Shown: piece after piece, positions 7,409-16,024 of the stretch
Position numbering within the stretch: position 1 is the first letter of the stretch
Layout of the letters: each line of letters opens with the position of its first letter
Assembly: GCA_021808425.1 (NCBI GenBank)
Contig: JAKBBS010000010.1
Span: 1 to 35,477, forward strand
DNA from: Actinomycetes bacterium
Lineage (GTDB): Bacteria > Actinomycetota > Acidimicrobiia > Acidimicrobiales > Palsa-688
DNA: 35,477 nt
Direction: 5' to 3'
The notes under the pieces: model-generated
Told to the model about the DNA's origin: nothing
The model's database searches: none
The model's input: only the letters and a program-made list of their open reading frames with translations
Position numbers and translations under genes: made by a program

Positions 7409-7662
7409 TCGTCCTCCTCGATCCTGAGATCGTACCGCCGGACAAGAGCGACCAGCTGCCGGAGCTGGTAAGGCTTTGCTTGCCCATCGCGGTCCTGAAG
7501 GTTGAGCTGCTCGGGAATGCCAGGGCGACCGAAGACGTGGTGGCTGCCCCTTACCCGCAGCTCGTCGAATCCGAGAGCAACCAGCCGCTTCTGGGCGTCG
7601 GAAAAAGCGACGTTGGTGACGGTCCCCGCCAGGAGGCGCTCGAGGAGCGCTCTCGGTTTCAC
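7405..7662 (-). CDS. hicA: HicA-family mRNA interferase toxin
   Basis: An 85-residue HicA-like toxin with a dsRNA-binding-like fold. The core is FSDAQKRLVALGFDELRVRGSHHVF, in which GSHHVF holds the catalytic histidine of the family, followed by LNLQDRDGQAKPYQLRQL. HicA cleaves mRNA and is neutralised by HicB. The N-terminus (MKPRALLERLLAG) is about 15 residues longer than minimal HicA. The GTG start follows a TACCGT box by 7 nt, suggesting a leaderless bicistronic message with hicB. Confidence 0.85.
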   Translation of the reverse strand: MKPRALLERLLAGTVTNVAFSDAQKRLVALGFDELRVRGSHHVFGRPGIPEQLNLQDRDGQAKPYQLRQLVALVRRYDLRIEEDE

Positions 7663-7669
7663 AGCTCAC

Positions 7670-7675
7670 ACGGTA
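7670..7675 (-). promoter_or_regulatory. Putative -10 box of leaderless hicAB
   Basis: TACCGT on the minus strand ends 7 nt before the GTG of hicA, with no ribosome site in between. Confidence 0.4.
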
Positions 7676-7792
7676 CGCATCCGGTGTGACAGCGACTCAC
7701 CACTGAGTGGCAATTCGTTCCGTCCGGCAGACCTCGAGCCGGACGGACCAGCACGGTCACCAGTTCGAGTAGAGACGTATGGGTTGGGTGGG

Positions 7793-8236
7793 GTGGAGGT
7801 GATCGCGCTACTCGCGAAACAGGAGCTCGCTCCCTTCCTTGAAGCCGCCTTCAACGGGCGTGGCGAGGACCAGGTCCGGTCGCAACCCCAGCGATCGGTC
7901 CAGCGTCAGCGCCGCCTGTCACAGGAAGAGATCCTCAACCTTGCCAACCGGTACGTGACTGGATCGACAGTGCGCGAGCTCGCGCAGATCTTCGGGATCC
8001 ATCGCACCACGGTTCTCGCTCACCTCGAACGGCATGGCATCGAGCGTAGGAGGTGCCAACGACGACTCACCGATGCGGAGGTTGCGACAGCTGCCCGGTT
8101 CTACAGTGACGGCAAGTCGCTAAAGACAACCGCTAGCTACTTTGCCGTTGATCCTGAAACCCTTCGACGGGAATTCAAGAAGGCGGGCGTGACCTTACGT
8201 CCGCGCCGGGGATGGCACCGCCCGAACACCCCATAG
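7793..8236 (+). CDS. Helix-turn-helix protein with resolvase-like DNA-binding segments
   Basis: About 147 residues. Two helix-turn-helix-like segments are visible: LSQEEILNLANRYVTGSTVRELAQIFGIHRTTVLAHLERHG and, after a short linker, LTDAEVATAARFYSDGKSLKTTASYFAVDPETLRREFKKAG. Both resemble the C-terminal DNA-binding domain of resolvases and invertases, but no catalytic domain is present. The frame is open far upstream, but conserved-looking sequence begins near GTG 7793 or GTG 7799. Similar stand-alone proteins are common in high-GC actinobacteria, often near mobile DNA. It runs convergently into the defence operon, 39 nt apart. A role in regulation or recombination support is inferred only. 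Confidence 0.65.
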   Translation: MEVIALLAKQELAPFLEAAFNGRGEDQVRSQPQRSVQRQRRLSQEEILNLANRYVTGSTVRELAQIFGIHRTTVLAHLERHGIERRRCQRRLTDAEVATAARFYSDGKSLKTTASYFAVDPETLRREFKKAGVTLRPRRGWHRPNTP

Positions 8237-8275
8237 TCGTCACCCCGACCAATCGACGGCAAACAACGATCGGGA

Positions 8276-9145
8276 TTACGCCGGGAAACTATTTCCTAAA
8301 ATAATCTTCCAAAGGCGCTTGGCCTCCTCATGATCGCCTCGATCCTCAGCAGCCAAAGCGCTGACTGCTCGGGTATTAGCTGCTTGCAGGGCCTGTAAGA
8401 GTTCCTGCTTTGCAGTCCAGCTCAAATAGCCGGAGAGGGAACCAGACTGACCTCCAGGATCTGAAACTTCGAGGTAGCCTGGAGCCCACTCGAAGAACTT
8501 CTGTAGACCGATGCGACGGTTACTTCCCAAAGAACTAAAGACATGCCCGGCCACAGTCTCCATGTGGAACGAACGCATACGCTTCGAGTGTGCCGTGTTC
8601 CACTTCTTCAACATACGGACCAGTGGCGCAAGGTTGTAATCGAGTGAAGCATTCGTGTCGCTAAACCACTTGTTTGCGACGAAAGGCGATGTGAGGATCC
8701 ACCCGCCACTGCCCGAGGGCAAATGAAAGGTAGAGTCGTTCATTTTGAATACCGGAGCAACGTCGACATGACCACCATTCTCATAGAAAACCCTTACTGC
8801 TTGGCCACGCGTTCCCACCTGTTGCACCTTGAAGCCACTATATGCCTGCGTTATGCGGTAAATGAAAGAGAATGAATCATTCGCGTACTTGTTCTGCCAC
8901 GCTCTCTTTTCGTTTGAGAACACCGCCAACACATCGATGTCATCGATCGGCCGAACTATGGTCCCCTTCGCGGCCGAGCCCATCAATCGAACTGATAGAA
9001 GAGGAATGTCTGAACTCGCCGGGAAAGCGTTGCCTAAGTCGGCCTCCACGCCAGCCCGCCGTGCTTCAACAATGCTCGTCTTTTGATAGTCGGTGATCGT
9101 TATGTCTGTGAGGAACTGGCTGAACGCTTGAACCGTAGTCGTCAT
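8276..9145 (-). CDS. CD-NTase (SMODS nucleotidyltransferase) of a CBASS system
   Basis: This 289-residue enzyme belongs to the cGAS/DncV-like nucleotidyltransferases, which make cyclic di- or trinucleotide alarms on phage infection. The polymerase-beta-type core is clear: GS at residues 56-57 in LMGSAAKGT, the metal-binding pair D69 and D71 in IDDIDVLAVF, and a third acidic residue D128 in HVDVAPVF. The C-terminal helical half (DYNLAPLVRMLKKWN, HMETVAGHVF) fits the OAS-like helical domain. It is the last gene of the minus-strand operon and overlaps the S-4TM effector by 4 nt (ATGA). The nucleotide product cannot be read from sequence. Base composition is more AT-rich than in the chromosomal genes, pointing to transfer. 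Confidence 0.92.
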   Translation of the reverse strand: MTTTVQAFSQFLTDITITDYQKTSIVEARRAGVEADLGNAFPASSDIPLLSVRLMGSAAKGTIVRPIDDIDVLAVFSNEKRAWQNKYANDSFSFIYRITQAYSGFKVQQVGTRGQAVRVFYENGGHVDVAPVFKMNDSTFHLPSGSGGWILTSPFVANKWFSDTNASLDYNLAPLVRMLKKWNTAHSKRMRSFHMETVAGHVFSSLGSNRRIGLQKFFEWAPGYLEVSDPGGQSGSLSGYLSWTAKQELLQALQAANTRAVSALAAEDRGDHEEAKRLWKIILGNSFPA

Positions 9146-10125
9146 GAGTCCTTCTCCTGATCCGTTATCGCTGGTCTCGACCGGTTCTTGGCAGCACGGC
9201 TCAACTCTGCGGCCGCAGCGTTCATGGCTTGCTCATTCTTATGTCGAGTACGCTTGTAGATCAAAGTGGGTATCTGCGGCGCCTCGCGCCTTAGATTGTA
9301 AAGTTGTCCTTGCCAGACCAGAAGGTCCTGACCACTCAACTCATGCTCATCTTGGCCACGGATTAGCCGTTCAATTCCGGCAGCCAACGCTCGTCTCTCA
9401 GCTCCGGCCTGCTTGGTAATCCTCCACTGCTCAATCACATCGAGAAGCGATGGAAGCACCGGCAGTGCCACACCAAGAAGGAACGTCTCAAGACTTAAGC
9501 CCAACGATAGGCTAAGACCGACAGCTATTACCGACCAGCTAATGGCAACTGCGAGCCATACATTCGCATTACTATTGTGAAGCCGTTCGGCATAGGCCGC
9601 GTTGGCTCGCTGCATGATGGCAATGCCGACGTCACCGTCCAGCGCAGTGTCTACCGGATACCAATCGAATAGCTTTTCTCGCTTCGCCGCAGTTTCTACC
9701 GAAGCATCATCCCCCACGAGGCTAGATATTTCTTCTGGAGTAACGTAAGGATCCCGTAGAGCTATATCGGGCATGCTGTAGACCAGCAGGTCAAACTGCT
9801 CCTGGACAGAGGCGCCCGCTGCCGCCTTCTTGCGCTCAACTCCTAGGAAGACGGTACGAGAGAGAAAGATCCATACACCCGCCACCGCACCAACAGCTAC
9901 GGAAGCGGCCGGATACGCAGCCGTTATTACTGGAGCAGCTATCGCAACGACGCTCAGACCTATAGTCCGCAAGAATGCCCAACGTTTCGCCACGTGATAT
10001 AGCTTGCGTTGAGCGACCAGGAGACGAAGTGCGCGGATGCTGTTTTGCGAAGCAGCAATCGCCTCGCATGACGGAGGTACGTATTCCATAGATTGTGACG
10101 GCTTATCTTCCATAGCGTTTCTCAT
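9142..10125 (-). CDS. S-4TM family pore-forming CBASS effector
   Basis: A 327-residue membrane protein matching the SMODS-associated four-transmembrane (S-4TM) effector family. Hydrophobic segments lie at about residues 52-71, 74-96, 188-210 and 213-232. The loop between the pairs contains FDLLVYSMPD and LFDWYP, features of the family's cytosolic sensor region. The C-terminus is charged and helical. In CBASS this type of effector is thought to open membrane pores when it binds the cyclic nucleotide made by the adjacent enzyme, killing the infected cell. ATG 10125 is chosen over an ATG 21 nt upstream because it gives the ATGA overlap with the peptidase stop, like the other junctions. Confidence 0.88.
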   Translation of the reverse strand: MRNAMEDKPSQSMEYVPPSCEAIAASQNSIRALRLLVAQRKLYHVAKRWAFLRTIGLSVVAIAAPVITAAYPAASVAVGAVAGVWIFLSRTVFLGVERKKAAAGASVQEQFDLLVYSMPDIALRDPYVTPEEISSLVGDDASVETAAKREKLFDWYPVDTALDGDVGIAIMQRANAAYAERLHNSNANVWLAVAISWSVIAVGLSLSLGLSLETFLLGVALPVLPSLLDVIEQWRITKQAGAERRALAAGIERLIRGQDEHELSGQDLLVWQGQLYNLRREAPQIPTLIYKRTRHKNEQAMNAAAAELSRAAKNRSRPAITDQEKDS

Positions 10126-10859
10126 ATACGCCCTACGGAGGGCCACTGCTCATGACCGAGCGGTGCCTGATTGAGCCGGTCCCGACGCGCCTGCCAGTCC
10201 GGCATGTGCTTGTCCATCAGCTTCGCGAAGCGTTCGCCGTGGCCGCGCTCTATTAGGTGAGTCATCTCGTGGACAGCCAGGTACTCGAGGCAGTCCGGGT
10301 GCTTCTTGGCCAGCTCGACGTTGAACCAGATGTGGCCAGTCTCCCGGTTGCACGATCCCCACTTGGTCTTCATCCGTCGGATGGTCCACTTCGGGACCGT
10401 TACCCCGATCTTCGGCTCCCACCGGCTCACTACGTCCGGTACAACCCGCCTGAGCTGGGCGCGGTACCAACGGTCCAGCAGGGCACGACGGTGATCAGCA
10501 TCGGTACCCTCGGGGACGTAGAGCAGGAGACGCTCGCCGTCGAGTTCGACGTGTGCCCGGCCGTGGCGTTCGATGACCTTTAGGCGGTACCGGGAGCCCC
10601 AGACGTAGTGAGACTCGCCAGTCACCATCTCACGGACTGACTGGCGCTGTGCCGACCTCAGTTGCTGCTGGTGCTTCTTGATCCATGGGAGTCGGTGCAC
10701 AACCGCCAAGCGCACCTGATCGTCGTCAAGCTGCTGGGGAGCAGCGACCCGCACCCGTCCCATCGGCGGATAAACGCCTATATGCAGGTTCTTGATGTCC
10801 TTGTAAACGACGTCGACGTCGATGCCTGCAACGGTGAGGTAGGCACTAGCGGTACTCAT
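10122..10859 (-). CDS. YgjP-like (DUF45/M48) zinc metallopeptidase
   Basis: This 245-residue protein matches the YgjP/WLM-related peptidases found with type I restriction loci. The zinc site is HEMTH at residues 197-201 with a further His at 207 (HLIERGHGERF) and the MPDW end motif. Upstream are KTKWGSC and IWFNVELAKK, also hallmarks of the family. The substrate is unknown; in restriction operons the role is unproven, with turnover of HsdR or of phage proteins as guesses. ATG 10859 overlaps the end of hsdR by 14 nt, and its stop overlaps the S-4TM start by 4 nt, so it physically joins the restriction and CBASS halves of the operon. Confidence 0.88.
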   Translation of the reverse strand: MSTASAYLTVAGIDVDVVYKDIKNLHIGVYPPMGRVRVAAPQQLDDDQVRLAVVHRLPWIKKHQQQLRSAQRQSVREMVTGESHYVWGSRYRLKVIERHGRAHVELDGERLLLYVPEGTDADHRRALLDRWYRAQLRRVVPDVVSRWEPKIGVTVPKWTIRRMKTKWGSCNRETGHIWFNVELAKKHPDCLEYLAVHEMTHLIERGHGERFAKLMDKHMPDWQARRDRLNQAPLGHEQWPSVGRI

Positions 10860-13800
10860 CACGCGCCTTAACCAGGTCGAAGAGGTCATCGACCTTGTCG
10901 AAGTCGCCTGGAAGCGCCGAGCGGATGGCCTGTCGGACCTTCTTTTCCTTTAGTTTGTTACCAACCCACGAGTCGGGCTTGGAGTGCCGGACAGCCCTAT
11001 CGATGGTGACGGCCAGGTTGAGGTCGGGGTAGAAGAAGTCGTAGAGAGCTCGGCGTGCGCCGTTGTCCGCCCACTCCGGGTAGGCAGTGTCCGACTCGCC
11101 CTTGCCGAGCTTGGCGGCCTGCTCCAGCAGCTTCGCCAGGAAGTCCTTGTACTCCAGCGCTCCCTTGCGGCGCTCCTCAAGCAGCGCGTCGAGGAGCTCG
11201 GACATCCGGTCGTAGTACTTGGGGTTCAACGGTCGCTCGTCGATGATGACCTTGCGCATGTTGTTCGTGATCGTCTCGGCCACCGCTTCTGGGTCCTTCT
11301 TGATCCCGGCCGGTAGCCTGTCGAGCGCAGAGGGCCCGAGCTTGACGATCAGGTCGATCAGGGTGGCGTTATCGAAGTCAGAGAGGACTTCCGACGGTTT
11401 GGCCTGGATGTAGGTGTCGAGCAGGTGCCGCATGCCGGCCTCGTACTGCTTGAAGTCGACATCCTCCCCGGCACCGAGCTTCACCTCATCTCGCACGCTC
11501 GCGTAGTGGGCGACCTCCGCCTTGATTGAGGCAGCCTGCTCAGCGCTGTATCCAGCCGCTTCCATCTCGTTCGCCAGGTTGCCGAAGGTCCTGACCAGTG
11601 CAGTGACCGACTTGTAGAGCTCGACTCGCTTGGGTTCGTTGGCCTTCAGCTGCTCGGCATTGCCTTGCTCGGAAGCACAGAAGTACCTCTGGTACTGGAG
11701 CGTGCCCTTCGGTGGTTCCACAGGTTCGCAAAGCGCACGGATCTGCTCCAGCGCCTGGTCAAGGTCCTCGCGGGCCTTCTCGATGCGGTCGCTCAGCAGC
11801 CCTTCGATGTCCTTCTTGTCGTAGCCGTCCAGCGCGCCGCCGGTGTAGTCGGTGATCGCTGACTCCAGGGAGTTGAAGAGATCCCGGTAGTCAACGATGT
11901 AGCCGTAGTCCTTATCGTCACCATCGAGGCGGTTGACTCGACAGATGGCCTGGAAGAGGCCGTGGTCCTGCATCTTCTTGTCGATGTAGAGATAGGTCGC
12001 GCTCGGTGCGTCGAAGCCGGTGAGCAGCTTGTCGACCACGATGAGCAGGCGCATCTGGCCAGGCTCGTTCAAGAACTTGTCTTTGACCTGTTTCTCGAAC
12101 AGGGCAACCTTGGTGGCTGCCTGGTCAGCAGGCTCGTTGAAGTGGTCGGCCAGCATCTGCCGGTAGATCTCGTATTGGCGCAAGCGCTCGGTAGCACCTT
12201 CGCCGGAGTCTTCCTTCGAGATGTCACCGGCCTGCGGCTCGTAGCTCGTGATAATCGCGCACTTACCTTTGAAGCCCGCCTGGCAGAACAGCTCGTAGAA
12301 CTTGCAGGCCTGGTATATGCTGGCGCTGACAAGCATGGCGTTTCCGCGCCCGTCCATCAGCCGTGGCTTGATGTCCATATCGAGCAAGATGTCGTTGACA
12401 ATCTGGCGGGCACGCGGCTCAGAGCTGACGACCTTCTGCATCGTGCCCCAGCGCTTCTTGAGCTCAGCCTTAGAGAGGTCGGTCATGCCCTTGGTCTTGG
12501 CTTCGAACCACTGATCAACCCTGGCCGGTGAGGTCAGCTCCTGGTCGATGCTGCGTGCTTCGTAGCGCAGATCCAGAACGACCTTGTCGGCTACGGCCTC
12601 GTCGAACTTGTAGGTATGGATGAAGCTGCCGAACGTTTCGATGCTCGTTTCCTTGTCGGACTTGAGCAGAGGTGTGCCGGTGAAGCCGATGAACATGGCG
12701 CCGGGGAGGATCTGCTTCATGGCCTCGTGCAGCTTGCCGGACTGGGTACGGTGTGCCTCATCGACGAAGACGAAGAGGTTGCCCTTGGCCCGGAAGCCCT
12801 TCGGCAGCTTGGCCTTAAGCTCCCGGATGAACTCGCCGTCCGCTTCATCCCGCTCCGTCTCGCTCTCGGAGCCGCCGAACTTGTGGACCAGCGAGCAGAT
12901 CAGCCAGGGCATGCTCTCGTTGAGTGTGCCCAGCAGGTCGGCACCGCTGGTGGTGCGGTAAATGTCCTCATTGACCCCCTTGAAGACGCCTTCGATCTGT
13001 TCGTCCAGTTCGGTGCGGTCGGTTATAAGGAGGACGCGGGCATCGGGCTGGTTCTCGCGGAGCCACTTGGCCAGCCAGACCATCGTGAGCGACTTGCCTG
13101 AGCCCTGGGTGTGCCAGATGATGCCGCCCTCACGCTTGATGACGCGAGCTTGGGCAGCCTTGACGCCGAAGTACTGGTTGTGGCGGCAGGTCTTCTTGGT
13201 GCCGGCATCGAACACCACGAAGTCATGAATAATCTCAAGTAGCCGCTCCTTAGAGCACACCTGAGTGAGTGCTCGATCGAGTGGCCCCTCAATATCTGAT
13301 GGCTCCTTCCAGCTCAGCCAGTACTTTTCGGGCGTATCGATGACGGCGTAGCGCAGTCCCTCGACATCGTTGCCGGCCATCACGAGCTGGACGGTCGTGA
13401 AAAACGGGCGGATGAAGTCGGCCTTCTGGTTGCCGATCGTCTGGCGGATTCCTTCGGACACGGCCACCTTCGAGCGCTTCAGCTCGATCGTGCCGAGCGC
13501 CAGCCCGTTGACATAGAGAACCAGGTCCGGACGCTTGACATGGTTGCCGGCGACCGTGACCTCCTCAGCCACGCCGAAGTGGTTGGCATTCGGGTTCTCC
13601 CAGTCGATCAGCCAGACCGTTTCCGTATGCTCCCCGATGCCCGGCTTGACCTTCACGCCATAGCGCAGCAGTCCGTAGACGTCCTTGTTGGCCTCGTAGA
13701 GATCCCGTCCACCGCCAAGCGACGCATCGCTCTTGAGCTTGTCGAGGGCCTTGTTGATCAGGTTGTCGTCGTAACCACGAGCCTTCAGGTTCTGCCAGAG

Positions 13801-13929
13801 CAGCTCAGCTTCGATGTTGGAGTTCTCCCGGTACTCCCAGTTGCCCAAGTAGTCGTACTTGAGACGCTCGTGAAGAAGCTTGACGACGCGCTCCTGCGCA
13901 CGGCGTTCCGGTTGGCCGACATCGCTCAC
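10846..13929 (-). CDS. hsdR: Type I restriction endonuclease subunit R
   Basis: The motor and nuclease subunit of a type I restriction-modification complex, 1027 residues, a normal length. The N-terminal nuclease shows the PD-ExK-type pattern RPDLVLYVNG (Asp near 135) and TIELKRS (ELK near 149-151). The SF2 translocase follows: Walker A HTQGSGKS (about 273-280), DEAH (about 390-393) in VFVDEAHRTQSGK, and FIGFTGTPL. The C-terminal helical part binds the methyltransferase core. It cuts unmethylated DNA after ATP-driven translocation, together with HsdM and HsdS. The GTG start overlaps the GIY-YIG gene by 4 nt (GTGA). All core motifs look intact. Confidence 0.96.
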   Translation of the reverse strand: MSDVGQPERRAQERVVKLLHERLKYDYLGNWEYRENSNIEAELLWQNLKARGYDDNLINKALDKLKSDASLGGGRDLYEANKDVYGLLRYGVKVKPGIGEHTETVWLIDWENPNANHFGVAEEVTVAGNHVKRPDLVLYVNGLALGTIELKRSKVAVSEGIRQTIGNQKADFIRPFFTTVQLVMAGNDVEGLRYAVIDTPEKYWLSWKEPSDIEGPLDRALTQVCSKERLLEIIHDFVVFDAGTKKTCRHNQYFGVKAAQARVIKREGGIIWHTQGSGKSLTMVWLAKWLRENQPDARVLLITDRTELDEQIEGVFKGVNEDIYRTTSGADLLGTLNESMPWLICSLVHKFGGSESETERDEADGEFIRELKAKLPKGFRAKGNLFVFVDEAHRTQSGKLHEAMKQILPGAMFIGFTGTPLLKSDKETSIETFGSFIHTYKFDEAVADKVVLDLRYEARSIDQELTSPARVDQWFEAKTKGMTDLSKAELKKRWGTMQKVVSSEPRARQIVNDILLDMDIKPRLMDGRGNAMLVSASIYQACKFYELFCQAGFKGKCAIITSYEPQAGDISKEDSGEGATERLRQYEIYRQMLADHFNEPADQAATKVALFEKQVKDKFLNEPGQMRLLIVVDKLLTGFDAPSATYLYIDKKMQDHGLFQAICRVNRLDGDDKDYGYIVDYRDLFNSLESAITDYTGGALDGYDKKDIEGLLSDRIEKAREDLDQALEQIRALCEPVEPPKGTLQYQRYFCASEQGNAEQLKANEPKRVELYKSVTALVRTFGNLANEMEAAGYSAEQAASIKAEVAHYASVRDEVKLGAGEDVDFKQYEAGMRHLLDTYIQAKPSEVLSDFDNATLIDLIVKLGPSALDRLPAGIKKDPEAVAETITNNMRKVIIDERPLNPKYYDRMSELLDALLEERRKGALEYKDFLAKLLEQAAKLGKGESDTAYPEWADNGARRALYDFFYPDLNLAVTIDRAVRHSKPDSWVGNKLKEKKVRQAIRSALPGDFDKVDDLFDLVKARDEYR

Positions 13930-14873
13930 GACGCAACCTCCTCAAGAGCCCGATCGACGCCCTCACTCTGCCAAGAGCCGTACGAGACGCCCGAGCCTTG
14001 AATCTTCCACTCGACACGACCGTTGGCGCTGCGACCAGTCACCATCGCGGCTGCGGCCGAAGGCGACGCAAAGACTTGGTTCCGAGTAAAGCGTCGGGAG
14101 CTCCCGTCGTCGGCTAGAGCCAGTGTTCCATCCTCTTCAAGTTTCTCTCGAAGACGTTTGTATCCGTGTCCTTCGACCCCTTGCCACTCAGATCGAGCGG
14201 TCGAGCCCTCGAAGACCGTGAACTCGCCGTCGACCTCCTGGGCAGTGGCTGCTATGCCCGACTTCTTGAGGGTCAGCTCGAAGATCGGCGACTGCACTGA
14301 GAGCGTTGCTGTCATGCCAGAACCCTGTTGCTCAGCTACAGGCATCCTCGGCACGGCGCGGAGGAGGTTGACTCCAAGTACTGGCAGGACGATCTTGGCC
14401 TGCGAGATGAAGTACTCCATATCAGAAATGTCAGCCTCAGGCAGAGGTAGCGGAGAAGGTGCTGTCCCATTCACCAGGGACGTCCGATTCGCCTGCTGCG
14501 CGAGGGTTATAAGGCGAGACTCCAGGTAGCGGGCATGGGCCTTCGTGAGGTTGGTGTCCTTGCTGGTAAGCACGATGGCGCGATCCCAGAAGTCCTTGCC
14601 GCCCTGATCCTCCGGCCGCGCGTGCTGATAGAGGCGCTTGCTGACATCGTCACCCTCACCGACGTAGGCGATCGTGCCACCGAGGCTATTCGGGTCGTCG
14701 CCCAGCAATATGTAGATACCCGTCCGACTCGCCTCGGGCCGCTTCAGGAGCGCTGCGAGATCAGACCGAGGAGCGGCGACGACGTGGCCGGTCCAGTTCA
14801 TGATCTCCGCAGTCAGCAGCCCGCCGGGTGTGCCGTCGGCGAGGAAGAGGCGGATCGACTTACCGGCTGTCAT
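13926..14873 (-). CDS. GIY-YIG nuclease with C-terminal DUF4357
   Basis: A 315-residue two-domain protein. The GIY-YIG nuclease core has GIY at residues 52-54 (RTGIYILLG), AYVGEGDDVSKRL (YVG at 70-72, catalytic-type Arg at 80) and a later helix with Glu (ARYLESRLI). The C-terminal 90 residues match DUF4357: FEGSTARSEW, RLREKLEEDGTL, FASPSAAAAMV, GRSANGRVEWK. Such proteins occur as accessory genes in type I restriction loci, but their task is not established. Position between hsdS and hsdR, with 4-nt overlaps on both sides (ATGA and GTGA), means it is made in step with the restriction subunits. A second nuclease activity against modified or branched DNA is a reasonable guess. Confidence 0.88.
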   Translation of the reverse strand: MTAGKSIRLFLADGTPGGLLTAEIMNWTGHVVAAPRSDLAALLKRPEASRTGIYILLGDDPNSLGGTIAYVGEGDDVSKRLYQHARPEDQGGKDFWDRAIVLTSKDTNLTKAHARYLESRLITLAQQANRTSLVNGTAPSPLPLPEADISDMEYFISQAKIVLPVLGVNLLRAVPRMPVAEQQGSGMTATLSVQSPIFELTLKKSGIAATAQEVDGEFTVFEGSTARSEWQGVEGHGYKRLREKLEEDGTLALADDGSSRRFTRNQVFASPSAAAAMVTGRSANGRVEWKIQGSGVSYGSWQSEGVDRALEEVAS

Positions 14874-16024
14874 GCGACAGCCTCCTGCACCGGCAGCCGG
14901 GTCCGCCCGGTTAACAGCTCCTGCATCATCCCCTGCTTGATATCGCGTGTCTTCGCGAGCCGCGTGATCAGCGTCTTTATCTCCGCATCCACATCCACGA
15001 GGACACTCGCAATCGCGAGCTGCTCATCGCTAGGCGGGACCAGGAACGTCCTCTCCTTCAGAAAGCCAAAGTGACGGTTATATCCAGTACTTACAATAGG
15101 GTCGTGTTCGAGGACGTAGGCAAAGAACTGAGTGACATTCGACCCGGTAGCCTTAACAACTTGAGTTCCATCTGCACCCACGGCAAATGCGAAGTCCACA
15201 AATTTCGTGATACATGTATGGTCACCAAAGACGATGACACCCCCGAGACCTGGGTGGAAGGTTGCTGCTAGATTGTTGGTGTATCCAACAATGGCCTGTT
15301 GCCCCTGATCCACGACGGGCACCGAGCCAACCGCGCCGTACGACGAGGCTGGTATCTGATACTTCTTGACATTTAGGCGCGTCAGGACTTCGGCAAACGG
15401 CCGCGTTGACCAGGGACGCACAAATCCAGGCAGTCGGGTCCGCCCGGTCAACAGCTCCTGCATCATCCCCTGCTTGATACCCTGCTTCTTGGTTATAAAG
15501 TGCTCCAGCGAAGCTATGAGCTGATCTATGTCCTGCAATCTGTCGGAGATCGCTCGCTGTTCTCGCTGGCCTGGGAGCGCCACAATCAAGCTGTTCAGGC
15601 TTCCGTTCGTGATCTGATTGATTGTCGCGCCGAGGTGTTCGTCGATCTGGCGCTTAAATTCGTCTGACTGGAAGAAGTACTGTAGAAAAGGATTGGCGTC
15701 TGACCGAAACACCGCCATGAAAGCACCGAAGGTCTGTCCTACAACCCGTCGGTCCAGCATCACGCTCTTACCGATTAGCCTACGACTACCATTACGGACG
15801 CAGATTAAGATATCGTTGTCCCGGATTCTGATCCTGTCCGGGATATTAGAGTCGACGTAGACGTTGTCTTCGAAGGTAAGCCGGCCATCTTGGATATTGG
15901 AAGACCGCAACACAAGGGTCCCGGAACGCTTGACCTCTTCGGGGCTATAGGTTAGTCCGATGATGCTTTGGCCGATATCACCGAGTCGCACCATGGGCCA
16001 GGTCGTTGTAGGGGTTGTCATCAC
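14870..16024 (-). CDS. hsdS: Type I restriction specificity subunit S
   Basis: The DNA-recognition subunit, 384 residues, with two target-recognition domains. Each half ends in the same helical spacer IKQGMMQELLTGRTRLP (about residues 185-202 and 363-380), which forms the coiled-coil arms that set the distance between the half sites. The first recognition domain opens with WPMVRLGDIG and the second with RPWSTRPFAEVLTRL, both standard. The start is GTG 16024 (GTGA overlap with hsdM) or ATG 16021. The recognition domains are more AT-rich than the neighbouring hsd genes and are diverged from each other, as usual for swapped domains. The target sequence cannot be predicted. Confidence 0.95.
   Translation of the reverse strand: MMTTPTTTWPMVRLGDIGQSIIGLTYSPEEVKRSGTLVLRSSNIQDGRLTFEDNVYVDSNIPDRIRIRDNDILICVRNGSRRLIGKSVMLDRRVVGQTFGAFMAVFRSDANPFLQYFFQSDEFKRQIDEHLGATINQITNGSLNSLIVALPGQREQRAISDRLQDIDQLIASLEHFITKKQGIKQGMMQELLTGRTRLPGFVRPWSTRPFAEVLTRLNVKKYQIPASSYGAVGSVPVVDQGQQAIVGYTNNLAATFHPGLGGVIVFGDHTCITKFVDFAFAVGADGTQVVKATGSNVTQFFAYVLEHDPIVSTGYNRHFGFLKERTFLVPPSDEQLAIASVLVDVDAEIKTLITRLAKTRDIKQGMMQELLTGRTRLPVQEAVA
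14892..14942 (-). repeat. HsdS conserved-arm repeat, distal copy
   Basis: A 51-bp direct repeat encoding the second conserved arm of HsdS. It matches the copy at 15429-15479 at 49 of 51 positions. Confidence 0.95.
15429..15479 (-). repeat. HsdS conserved-arm repeat, central copy
   Basis: A 51-bp direct repeat encoding the central conserved arm of HsdS, in the same orientation as the copy at 14892-14942. The repeats flank the second target-recognition domain. Confidence 0.95.

Noticed and set aside
8254..8275. Terminator between the HTH gene and the CD-NTase
   Set aside because: Only a 5-bp stem (CCCGA/TCGGG) with a long loop, too weak to call.
11962..12531. Long plus-strand ORF opposite hsdR, and similar ones opposite hsdM and the CAP gene
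   Set aside because: They are antisense shadows caused by GC-rich codon bias; no recognisable domains or start signals.
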